Below are positions 20,946 through 28,675 of a DNA stretch of 33,159 bases, piece after piece. Under the pieces are notes generated by a model. That model searched no databases. It saw nothing but the letters and a program-made list of their open reading frames with translations, and had not been told where the DNA came from. The translations under genes and the position numbers were made by a program. The stretch is from contig JAGVNL010000037.1 in assembly GCA_020053275.1 (NCBI GenBank), positions 1 through 33,159 of the forward strand, given 5' to 3'. Position 1 is the first letter of the stretch. Each line of letters starts with the position of its first letter. Origin of the DNA: a bacterium (GTDB taxonomy: Bacteria; Patescibacteriota; Patescibacteriia; UBA9934).

Positions 20946-23514
20946 GAAACGCAAACCAGTCACCGAGGTAGTAGTACCCGGCTTGTTTGATGAGGCGTTG
21001 CCGGTTGCTTTGCAGAGTAATAACGATACTAAAACGGAGAGACACATTAGAGTTGAACGAGGTTTGGGAAGCACTCCATCGCCGTATATTATTAAACTGA
21101 CGCGTGCCCCAGTAGTAGAAAACAGGTTTTCACTACGGGGTCATGTTGAGCCATTGCTTGAGGCGAATGGTGTCGAAGCATTAGCAGCTAGTTTGATTTT
21201 TGATGTTGGTAATGAAGATGACGCAGTGCCGCTTTGTTTGGCAGAGCCAGAGTTTTTGGCGACCACTGAGGAAATGCAGGGGCAGTTGGCGGAGATGGAT
21301 ATTCTGCTTGATATTCCAACATTTGATGAGAGCGAATTATCTTCGCGAGTACTGGCGGCGGATGGCAAGTTTAGTAATATAATGTGGCAGAAGATTGATT
21401 TGGACGAGGTATTGCCTGGGAACTTGGATCCAAATACTGGTTTAGCAGAAATTGAGGTTACGAATGATGCCAGCCCGTCGGTGGTTTCTTTTAGTAAAGC
21501 CTCCCCTAGCCCCTCCATAACTGGAGGGGGATTTACAAAGGGTTGGCAACGGGCGTTGGCAGCGTTTACTGGGCTGGCGATGCTGCTCGTGCTGCCATTG
21601 CATGCTTTGCAGGCGTTTGGGTCGGTGAGAGCCAGCTCGACGGCGATTCAGGCCGTAAGTACGGCTGCACTGGGAGAGTTTGGACGCGGGGCCAGCGATT
21701 TGGCTGGTGCTAGGTATGATGTTGCTAGCGATGAGTTTTCACGAGCGGCGTTGCAGTTTTCTGAGGCTGAGGCCAAGCTAGACGGCATGCAGGCATCGGT
21801 AGTGGCGGTTGTTAATGTGATTCCGCAGACGGACAGGACTTATAACTCTGTAAAGGGATTGATTACGGCTGGCAGAGAACTGTCGACCGTGGCGCAAATA
21901 ATGAGTGCGGCTGGCGAGAGCGTGGGCGGCAAGGAGTCGACGGATGTTGTGGCTAAGCTTTCATTACTCACGACTGCTGTGTCTTTAATGTCGCCTCATG
22001 TTGATTTGGCAGCTGAGGGTTTGAAGAATGTTGACGCTAAGGTGGTGCCAGCGGATTACCAGCAAAAAGTGGCGGATTTGCAGCTGTATGTGCCGCAGCT
22101 GGCAACGGCTTTGCATGAGTTTATGACATTTTCTGCCGCTTTGCAGACGATGCTGGGGGCGCAGGGAGATATGCGGTATTTGGTGGCTTTCCAAAACAAC
22201 ACGGAGTTGCGGCCAACTGGTGGGTTTATCGGAAGTTTTGCACAGATGGATGTGCATAACGGGACAATCGCCAAGATGGATGTGCCTGGCGGTGGTACTT
22301 ATGCTGTACAGGGTCAGTTAACAAAGTTTGTGGCAGCACCTGGTCCGCTACAGTTATTGAAGGCTCGTTGGGAATTGCAGGACGCGAATTGGTTTCCAGA
22401 TTTCCCAACATCGGCGGAGAAGTTCCAGTGGTTTTATGAACATGCTGGTGGGCCTACTACAGACGGAGTGTTGGCTATAAATGCTACATTTATTACTAAA
22501 TTGTTGGCGTTGACTGGGCCGATTGAGATGGTGGATTACGGAATTACTATTAATGCCGAGAACTTCTTATTTGAAACTGAGAAGGCGGTAGAAATAGATG
22601 CTGATAAATCGCTTAATACGCCAAAAGCTTTTTTGCGTGATTTAGCTCCGATTTTGTTGCAGAAGATGACGGAGGCGGATATGCCAACATTCTTGGCGAT
22701 GTTAGATACCGTCGGTGCAGGGTTGCAGAATAAGGATATTCAAGTATATTTTAATAATAATGAGTTGCAGGCTGCGATGAATGATTTTGGTTGGACAGGT
22801 GCTGTAAAGAGCACGACTGGTGATTATTTAATGATGGTCAATACAAACTTGGGCGGCGGTAAGACAGACGCGGTGATTGAGCAAAACATTGAAGTAGTGG
22901 CCGATGTTGCGGCAGATGGCAGTGTGGTGGATAAGGTGACGATTACCAAAATTCATCATGGTTTGCCAGATGCAGTATTTAGTGGTCGCAATAATGTTGA
23001 TTATTTGCGCTTGTATGTGCCGGCTGGAAGTCAACTGCTAACGGCGGATGGTTTTGAGGTGCCGGATGAGTCGTTGTTTGAGTCGTCAGATATTCCGCTT
23101 GGAATGGATGAGGACTTGAGTATGGAAATGACTGGCGTAACGAAGGATTTGGTGACTGGAACAGATGTTTGGAATGAGCATGGCAAGACGGTCTTTGGCA
23201 ACTGGATGCAAACGGCACCTGGTGAAACGCAAGTGGTTCATTTTACTTACCGATTGCCGTTTAAGGTGACAGCAGCACCAACTGGTGGGTTGCTTGGTTT
23301 TGCTAAAACGGAGTTGGGATTAGGGAAGCTATTACCTTATACGATGTTGGTGCAGAAACAGGCTGGGGTAGAGTTGCGTTCAACTTCGGTTCGTTTGGAT
23401 TTGCCAGATAACATAAAGGTTGTGTGGTCGTCGGCGGAGGAATTGAATAAAACAGGTGTGCAAGCAAATAATGAAGATGACCAATTTTATAGAGCTTTAC
23501 TTAGAGCAGAATAA
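20920..23514 (+). CDS. DUF4012-domain membrane protein
   Basis: 864 residues. The N-terminal 200 are cytosolic and variable. A hydrophobic segment at about 205-235 (ALAAFTGLAMLLVLPLHALQAFG) is a membrane anchor. A helical region with tandem 'AEAKLDGMQASV' follows, and then the DUF4012 domain, marked by 'RYLVAFQNNTELRPTGGFIGSFAQM' and 'WFPDFPTSAEKFQWFYEHAGG'. DUF4012 proteins are widespread in Patescibacteria and Actinobacteria next to glycosyltransferases. They resemble LytR-type enzymes only distantly, and their role in surface polymer display is inferred. The linker just before the anchor (SPSPSITGGGF) is encoded by repeat R4b. It lies in an operon with the GT4 upstream and the DUF11 protein two bases downstream. 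Confidence 0.85.
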   Translation: MRQPKNFIKKRKPVTEVVVPGLFDEALPVALQSNNDTKTERHIRVERGLGSTPSPYIIKLTRAPVVENRFSLRGHVEPLLEANGVEALAASLIFDVGNEDDAVPLCLAEPEFLATTEEMQGQLAEMDILLDIPTFDESELSSRVLAADGKFSNIMWQKIDLDEVLPGNLDPNTGLAEIEVTNDASPSVVSFSKASPSPSITGGGFTKGWQRALAAFTGLAMLLVLPLHALQAFGSVRASSTAIQAVSTAALGEFGRGASDLAGARYDVASDEFSRAALQFSEAEAKLDGMQASVVAVVNVIPQTDRTYNSVKGLITAGRELSTVAQIMSAAGESVGGKESTDVVAKLSLLTTAVSLMSPHVDLAAEGLKNVDAKVVPADYQQKVADLQLYVPQLATALHEFMTFSAALQTMLGAQGDMRYLVAFQNNTELRPTGGFIGSFAQMDVHNGTIAKMDVPGGGTYAVQGQLTKFVAAPGPLQLLKARWELQDANWFPDFPTSAEKFQWFYEHAGGPTTDGVLAINATFITKLLALTGPIEMVDYGITINAENFLFETEKAVEIDADKSLNTPKAFLRDLAPILLQKMTEADMPTFLAMLDTVGAGLQNKDIQVYFNNNELQAAMNDFGWTGAVKSTTGDYLMMVNTNLGGGKTDAVIEQNIEVVADVAADGSVVDKVTITKIHHGLPDAVFSGRNNVDYLRLYVPAGSQLLTADGFEVPDESLFESSDIPLGMDEDLSMEMTGVTKDLVTGTDVWNEHGKTVFGNWMQTAPGETQVVHFTYRLPFKVTAAPTGGLLGFAKTELGLGKLLPYTMLVQKQAGVELRSTSVRLDLPDNIKVVWSSAEELNKTGVQANNEDDQFYRALLRAE
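21500..21529. repeat. Hairpin repeat R4, copy b (inside DUF4012 gene)
   Basis: CCTCCCCTAG plus the 8-bp hairpin CCCCTCCA-TAAC-TGGAGGGG, identical to copy a apart from the loop. It is in frame directly before the transmembrane segment. Confidence 0.85.
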
Positions 23515-23516
23515 GT

Positions 23517-25352
23517 ATGCTTAAAAAGCATAAACATCATATTGAGGTTGCTACTCCGGCCATTTCATCTAATAATGAGGTGGATGAGGGTTTGGCGGCG
23601 ATTTATGGTGATAGCCATCATGATTTGGCTAAGCTCGATAAAGCTGGTTCGCGGTTAACACGAATTTTGACAACGGTAGTGCTGGTGTTGGCGGCAACGG
23701 CGGTAGTAGCGGTGATTGCCTTTGTTATTTATATTAATTTTTTTGCTGTTGCTAAGGAGGATCCACTGAGCATGAGTATCGAGGTGCCAGCAGAGGTGGT
23801 AAGCGGTACTGATACCATGGTTATTGTGCATTATAAGAATAATGGGCGAGTACCAATTGCGAGCTTAAAAATTGATGTGAATATTCCGCTTGGGTTTGCG
23901 CCAACGGCTATTACGCCTACACCAACTGATGATAAGAGCCAGATTTTTGAGATTGGGAGTGTGGCGGCTGGAACTGAGGGTACGGTATCACTGAGTGGAA
24001 TGTGGCTGACAAGTGTGCCTTCCACCAATACGGTGCAGGCTTTGGCGACTTATCGCCCAGCGAATTTCAATGCAGATTTTACGGCAGTGGCGTCGGCGAC
24101 TGTGGCTAGTAATAGCAGCAGCTTGGTGTTGACGATGACAGGACCAGACAAAGCAGCGCCTGGTGAGAGTACCAGCTACACGCTGACACTTGAAAATACT
24201 AGTGAGAAAGCGGCGACAAATATAACCACAGCTGTCACTATTCCTGCTGGTTTTTTAATAATAAGTAGCGATCCTGCGCTGGTACCTGCTGGCCCTATGG
24301 CGTGGAGTTTAGCGGAATTAGCTTCCCATGCTAAGCAGGTTATTACTTTGAATGGGTCGTGGTCTGCGGATTTAAGTGATGTGGTGCAGTTGGTTGGTGA
24401 AGTGAGTGTAAAACCTGGCGAGGTATTGATGACGCAAGCGGAAAGTAGTGTATTTACTAATATAATCGGTAATGGTTTGCGGCTTGGGTTGGCGGCTAAC
24501 GGTACTACGAGCGGTATTACGCTTAATCCTGGCAGTCCGTTACGGTTAACTGTTAGTTATGAGGACACTGGTAGCGATTCATTAACTGGGGTTGGATTAG
24601 TGGTTGATTTTCAGTCGGTGGAAGGTACAAAGATTCCGATTACCTGGCTTGAGGCGACGATTGATGGTGGGAGATTGAGTGCTGATGGGATTGTTTTTGA
24701 CGCTAAAACTATAGGTACTTTGACGCCGCAGGAAGCCAAGACGCGAAACCTGATTTTCCCAGTACGGGAGGCGTTAGCGAGTGGTGAGGCGCAAAGTTGG
24801 ACTGTTTCCGTTCATGCGACGGTGAATGAGGTGACAATTTCCAGTCAGCCACTGACCGTAACGCTGAACTCTGATACGAACTTTACTGCTGCGGCTCGGT
24901 ACTTTACGGAGGACGGTGCACCGCTTGGCAGTGGTGTGTTGCCGCCAAAGGTTGGGGAGACTACCCAGTATAATTTACTGTGGTCGGTTAGTAATACTTT
25001 GCATTCGTTGACTGATGTGCGGGTTTCGGCAACGCTGCCACCGGGGGTAACTTGGGGCGGTTTAGCAATAGCAAGTGAGGGAACTATTAGTTATGACGAG
25101 ACTTCGCGAGTCGTGACTTGGACGCTTTCCAGTGCAGCGGTGTCTAGTACGGCGTTGACGGCAAGTTTTGAGGTTAGTGTAACGCCAAGCCAGAGTGACG
25201 CTGGGACATTTGTGAAATTGTTATCTGGCAGCGCGTTCCGAGCCACAGATAGTGTAACAGCGTCTTCGTTGCAACAGACTGGGGATATATTGACTACTGA
25301 ATGTGTTGGTGATGATGGTGTTTCCGGTAAGGGTTATGTGAGTGGTGGTTAG
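23517..25352 (+). CDS. DUF11-type repeat surface protein with one N-terminal membrane helix
   Basis: 611 residues. A short cytosolic N-terminus rich in His/Lys is followed by the membrane helix at about 52-78 (TTVVLVLAATAVVAVIAFVIYINFF), then four or more extracellular immunoglobulin-like/DUF11 modules. Each has the 'PG-x-x-x-x-Y-x-x-x-x-N-T' and 'T-x-x-x-x-x-P-x-G' pattern; clear examples are 'KAAPGESTSYTLTLENTSEKAATNITTAVTIPAGF' and 'VGETTQYNLLWSVSNTLHSLTDVRVSATLPPGVTW'. Serine/threonine-rich exposed strands suit an anchored surface or adhesion protein. It is last in the GT4-DUF4012-DUF11 operon. The TAG stop at 25350-25352 is two bases from the left RAYT palindrome, which can act as a terminator. 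Confidence 0.82.
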   Translation: MLKKHKHHIEVATPAISSNNEVDEGLAAIYGDSHHDLAKLDKAGSRLTRILTTVVLVLAATAVVAVIAFVIYINFFAVAKEDPLSMSIEVPAEVVSGTDTMVIVHYKNNGRVPIASLKIDVNIPLGFAPTAITPTPTDDKSQIFEIGSVAAGTEGTVSLSGMWLTSVPSTNTVQALATYRPANFNADFTAVASATVASNSSSLVLTMTGPDKAAPGESTSYTLTLENTSEKAATNITTAVTIPAGFLIISSDPALVPAGPMAWSLAELASHAKQVITLNGSWSADLSDVVQLVGEVSVKPGEVLMTQAESSVFTNIIGNGLRLGLAANGTTSGITLNPGSPLRLTVSYEDTGSDSLTGVGLVVDFQSVEGTKIPITWLEATIDGGRLSADGIVFDAKTIGTLTPQEAKTRNLIFPVREALASGEAQSWTVSVHATVNEVTISSQPLTVTLNSDTNFTAAARYFTEDGAPLGSGVLPPKVGETTQYNLLWSVSNTLHSLTDVRVSATLPPGVTWGGLAIASEGTISYDETSRVVTWTLSSAAVSSTALTASFEVSVTPSQSDAGTFVKLLSGSAFRATDSVTASSLQQTGDILTTECVGDDGVSGKGYVSGG

Positions 25353-25354
25353 CT

Positions 25355-25390
25355 CTGTATAAGTTGAGCGTCGACGCTCAACTTATACAG
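25355..25390. repeat. Perfect 36-base palindrome, left end of RAYT element
   Basis: Half-site CTGTATAAGTTGAGCGTC followed by its exact complement. It contains the TAA stop codon of the transposase (25383-25385). The right-hand twin differs by one complementary pair. Confidence 0.95.
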
Positions 25391-26075
25391 AATGTTGCAG
25401 ACTGTCATCGATCATGAGTCCGGAGATTATTTCTGAGCTGCGAGTTGTCCATGAGAGTACAAAGTTTTTGTAATCCTGTGATCCATCGAAACAGGCCAAT
25501 ATTCTATCTGCTTTCACAAGCGGATTGTTTTCTAATCCAAAGTAGTGGCGACAGCTAGACCACTGGTATGCTTGTAGGATTTGGTCTACGGCATCTTTTG
25601 AACGGGCTTTACCATCGCGCCATGCGTAGTCATGATGATCATATGGATTTAGGTGAACATAGCGAGTGATATGTATAAATTGCTCGTCTGTTTTTATGTG
25701 CACTGCTTTGTATCTTGACTCGAATATTACACCTCTATTCGTGCTGCGAGCATTGAAATATTTTGTATAACCAGTGCTCAATTTATGCATGAAGTGTTCT
25801 ATCCCTCGATCGACCAGTTGTTCCAGAACTAGGTGATAATGGTTATCCATTAACGTATAAGATAGAATATCTACTAATGGTTTTTTAGGACGAACTGGGT
25901 TTTTCCATAATTCTCGTAGATTTTTGCCTGTTGGTAAATTATTTTCGCTGTTAAAGAGCATGAGGCCTTTGAGAAAGCGAATTCGATCCAAATCATCATT
26001 GAATATGTAGTGGGTGCTAGTTCCTCGGTTGAGTACATGATAGATTTCTTCGTTATAGAATTGAATTTTTCGCAC
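25383..26075 (-). CDS. REP-associated tyrosine transposase (RAYT, Y1/HUH, IS200-like)
   Basis: 230 residues. The family signature is clear: 'FYNEEIYHVLNRGTSTHYIFNDDLDRIRFL' at the N-terminus, then 'SYTLMDNHYHLVL' with the HUH (HYH) metal site. The helix 'FMHKLSTGYTKYFNARSTNRGVIFESRYKAVHI' carries the catalytic Tyr, followed by 'HITRYVHLNPYDH' and 'YQWSSCRHYFG'. These enzymes nick single-stranded REP hairpins and rejoin them through a 5'-phosphotyrosine. The full domain is intact and there are no stop codons. The start is ATG 26075. It is flanked by two 36-base palindromes, the presumed recognition sites. Confidence 0.92.
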   Translation of the reverse strand: MRKIQFYNEEIYHVLNRGTSTHYIFNDDLDRIRFLKGLMLFNSENNLPTGKNLRELWKNPVRPKKPLVDILSYTLMDNHYHLVLEQLVDRGIEHFMHKLSTGYTKYFNARSTNRGVIFESRYKAVHIKTDEQFIHITRYVHLNPYDHHDYAWRDGKARSKDAVDQILQAYQWSSCRHYFGLENNPLVKADRILACFDGSQDYKNFVLSWTTRSSEIISGLMIDDSLQHSV

Positions 26076-26191
26076 AGATTTATGATATGTGCTGTATAAA
26101 AATACCCCAGCACTAAAAGGATAGTACGGGGAGTAGTTAAGTATATTTCACTTCAATTGTGAAAGTAAGTCAAATAGTGTTGTGGATAAAA

Positions 26192-26227
26192 CTGTATAAG
26201 CTGAGCGTCGACGCTCAGCTTATACAG
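26192..26227. repeat. Perfect 36-base palindrome, right end of RAYT element
   Basis: Half-site CTGTATAAGCTGAGCGTC followed by its exact complement, then TTTTT on plus. It encodes the last residues (CIS) and the TGA stop of the convergent GT gene, and can work as a terminator. Confidence 0.95.
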
Positions 26228-27351
26228 TTTTTGAGTGCGGAGAGGGTGAGGGCGGCGGTTTTGTCCCAGGAGTAGAGGCGAGCACGGAGGAGACCGCGAG
26301 TGCGGAGTGAATTTTGGAGTTGTGGTGAGGCGAGGAGTTGAGTGAGGGCTGATGAAAGATCGGTTATATTGAAGGGGTCAACCGTGAGGGCGGCGTCGCC
26401 AACTAATTCTGGAAGTGAACTGGTGAAACTCGTAATGACTGGCGTGCCGCAAGCCATGGCCTCGAGTACGGGGAGGCCGAAACCTTCGTAAAATGAGGGG
26501 AAGAGGAAGGCTTTAGCGCCACGGTAGAGCGCTGGTTTATGTTTTTCATGGATGTAACTGAGGAAGATGATGTCTTGCGAGAATGGTGAGGATTTAGTAG
26601 CGGCAACAATGGACTGGTATTTCCAGCCTTGACCACCACCAATAGCCAGCTGCAGGCGTGTTTTAGAGGTAGCGCGAACGGTGTTGAAGGCGGCAATTAT
26701 GCTTTCGATATTTTTGCGTGGTTCCTGGGTACCGAGCGACAGAATGTAAGGACAGTTTAGGCCATAACCTCGTTGATAGTTTTTGTCGCTGGGGGCGATT
26801 TGCGGGGTGAATTGTGAGCCAACACCAAGTGGCGAGACGACGATTTTGTACTCGTTGGTTGATAGGAGGTTGATGAGATCCTGTTTGGTGCTCTGCGAAA
26901 CGGCGAGGATCGTTGTGGCATTTTTTGTTAGTTTTTTGACGCCGGCAACGCGGTTGCGAAGGCGGTCCTTGGCTGTAAAAAATTGAGGAAAGATATTATG
27001 TGACAAATCGTGGACGGTGAGGGCGTATGGTAGTTTGGTGCGGATTATGTTGGTATCCGGGAACAGCCAGCAGTCGACGGGGAATGGCAGAAATGATTCG
27101 AGGGTTGGTCCGAAAGGTAATTTTAGCAAGGCGAATAGCAGGCGATTGGGGATTTGTTTTTTTACGAGGGTGATGTTTGGGGCGGTGATTATTGGCAAAC
27201 GGCTGAGGGTGGCGTGGCTGCCGCTGGCAAAGAGTACGAATTTGGTTTCTGGTGAAAGCCTGGCGAGGGCACGAATAAGATTGACGGTGTAAAGGCCGAC
27301 GCCGGAGAGCTGGAGGTGTGTTAGGTGGCGGATGTCGATGGCTACCTTCAT
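26215..27351 (-). CDS. GT4-family glycosyltransferase
   Basis: About 378 residues from ATG 27351 (MKVAIDIRHLTHLQLSGVGLYTVNLIRAL). The frame is open 66 bases upstream into repeat R3, but those residues have no family match. GT-B features are 'YALTVHDLSHNIFPQFF', 'ATTILAVSQSTKQDLINLL', 'YILSLGTQEPRKNIESIIAAF', and the donor motif 'AFLFPSFYEGFGLPVLEAMACGTPVITS'. It resembles mannosyltransferases of O-antigen-like pathways, but the donor is not deducible. It is third in the minus-strand glycan run after the sugar transferase and another GT4. Its C-terminal codons and TGA stop come from the right RAYT palindrome, so the element may have altered its end. Confidence 0.9.
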   Translation of the reverse strand: MKVAIDIRHLTHLQLSGVGLYTVNLIRALARLSPETKFVLFASGSHATLSRLPIITAPNITLVKKQIPNRLLFALLKLPFGPTLESFLPFPVDCWLFPDTNIIRTKLPYALTVHDLSHNIFPQFFTAKDRLRNRVAGVKKLTKNATTILAVSQSTKQDLINLLSTNEYKIVVSPLGVGSQFTPQIAPSDKNYQRGYGLNCPYILSLGTQEPRKNIESIIAAFNTVRATSKTRLQLAIGGGQGWKYQSIVAATKSSPFSQDIIFLSYIHEKHKPALYRGAKAFLFPSFYEGFGLPVLEAMACGTPVITSFTSSLPELVGDAALTVDPFNITDLSSALTQLLASPQLQNSLRTRGLLRARLYSWDKTAALTLSALKNCIS

Positions 27352-27394
27352 ATTGATTGTGTAATAGGGGCCAAGGCTCGTGGTGCAGAAGTTC

Positions 27395-27476
27395 GTCGGG
27401 TCCTGCCGCTTGGCCACCCTCCTCGGTGCTCACTGCGTTGCGCACCGCGCAGGGGACCTGGCTCGCGTCACCCGAC
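27395..27476. repeat. 82-base structured repeat R3, copy a
   Basis: The unit is bounded by GTCGGGT/ACCCGAC. Internal stems read on minus are CAGG-TCC-CCTG, CTGCG/CGCAG, CACC-GAGGAG-GGTG and GCC-AAGC-GGC. Copy b at 30556-30637 has GTTGGGT/ACCCAAC, a compensated change in the closing stem. It lies between two GT genes, 43 bases upstream of ATG 27351. Confidence 0.75.
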
Positions 27477-27543
27477 TAGAAGAGGTTAGGCCTGCCCCTT
27501 GCTACTTGGCCTTTCTGGCTCAATAAAAAGTTTACGAGTTTGC

Positions 27544-28659
27544 TCAGAGCAGCCCCAGTTTTTCTTGTTTGTGCTCGAGCCATTTTTGGTTGACGAAGGA
27601 GGAGAACGATTGACGGAAAATGGTGTCGCTGAATTTTTGGGCGTGGGCGCGGATTACTTGTGGGTCAAATTTTTTCTCATCAAAGCGGAGTACCACACTG
27701 GCCAATTCTTCCCAGCTTTGTTCGTCAAAAAGTGTGCCGGTAACGCCATCAATAACTGTTTCAATGGCACCGCCGCGACGAAGGGCGATGACTGGACGGC
27801 CAGCGGCCATACTTTCTACGGCGGTAATGCCGAAGTCTTCTTCGTGGGGATGGAGGAAAGCGATGGCGGCCTCGAAGAGTTTTATGCGTTCGGCGTCGCT
27901 GACCCGGCCGAGGAATTCTATGTTTGGGCCGGCGATTTTGCGCAATGAGGGTTCTGCAGGGCCAGAGCCGAAGATTTTGAGTGGCAGACCAAGTTTAGTG
28001 AAGGCTTGGACTACAAGGTCAAAGCGTTTGTAGGCAACGAGACGACCACCGATGAGAAAATATTTTTTAGGAGCGCTGCTGATTTGGAATTTGTCTACAG
28101 TAACAGGTGGGAAGATGACTGTACTGTCGCGGCGGTAGTATTTGGTTATGCGTTGTTTTACAGCTTCTGAATTGGCAACGAAAAAGTCGACCCTGTCCGC
28201 TGCCAGTTTGTCCCAGGCACGCAGCCAGGTGAAGAGGAATGGCAAGAAAAATTTGATGAAGCCCGGGACTTTTAGTTCGCTTAAATAGCTTATAGTGTCG
28301 CTCCAGAGGTAGCGGGTTGGGGTATGACAGTAGCAAATATGGACGGTGTGGTCGGTAGTAATGATGCCTTTGGCAAAGGCGCTGCAGCTTGAAATGACAA
28401 CATCAAAGTTGGAGAGATCGTAGCTTTCGGTGGCGGTTGGCATGAGTGGTAGCAGCCAACGCAGGTGGTTTAAGGCGCCCGGAAAGCGTTGGAGGAATGA
28501 GGTATGAATGGTGCGATGGCCGAATTCGGCGTCCATGTGCTGCTTACTGTAGGCTAGAGAGAAGGTTGGGGCGTCTGGCCACATGGCCTGGAGGGTAGCC
28601 AAAACTCGTTCTGCGCCACCGTTTTGGATTAAGTGATCATGGACAAAAGCAACCTTCAT
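27544..28659 (-). CDS. GT4-family glycosyltransferase (mannosyltransferase-like)
   Basis: 371 residues. It begins 'MKVAFVHDHLIQNGGAERVLATLQAMWP', the NGGAE loop typical of WbaZ/MtfB-like GT4 enzymes. Other features are 'HICYCHTPTRYLW', 'FFVANSEAVKQRITKYYRRDSTVIFPPV', 'YFLIGGRLVAYKRFDLVVQAF', 'PNIEFLGRVSDAERIKLFEAAIAFLHPHEEDFGITAVESMAAGRPVIALRRGG', with the EEDFGI donor motif. It probably adds a hexose to a lipid-linked glycan started by the neighbouring sugar transferase, whose stop codon is only 16 bases upstream. The two are therefore one operon. The TGA stop is used normally. Confidence 0.9.
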   Translation of the reverse strand: MKVAFVHDHLIQNGGAERVLATLQAMWPDAPTFSLAYSKQHMDAEFGHRTIHTSFLQRFPGALNHLRWLLPLMPTATESYDLSNFDVVISSCSAFAKGIITTDHTVHICYCHTPTRYLWSDTISYLSELKVPGFIKFFLPFLFTWLRAWDKLAADRVDFFVANSEAVKQRITKYYRRDSTVIFPPVTVDKFQISSAPKKYFLIGGRLVAYKRFDLVVQAFTKLGLPLKIFGSGPAEPSLRKIAGPNIEFLGRVSDAERIKLFEAAIAFLHPHEEDFGITAVESMAAGRPVIALRRGGAIETVIDGVTGTLFDEQSWEELASVVLRFDEKKFDPQVIRAHAQKFSDTIFRQSFSSFVNQKWLEHKQEKLGLL

Positions 28660-28675
28660 AACGGGAAACTTAGCT

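Larger units (their letters stand above)
25355..26227. mobile_element. RAYT transposase flanked by paired palindromes
   Basis: An 873-base unit consisting of a 36-base palindrome, a Y1 transposase gene, a 116-base promoter region and a near-identical 36-base palindrome. It lies exactly at the junction of two convergent operons. The arrangement matches REP/RAYT units, in which the palindrome is the substrate. Confidence 0.8.

Noticed and set aside
27395-27476. R3 repeat as a tRNA or SRP RNA gene
   Set aside because: Size and closing stem fit a tRNA, but there is no GTTCRANYC T-loop or readable anticodon loop, and the SRP GGAAG-type loop is absent. Kept as a structured repeat.
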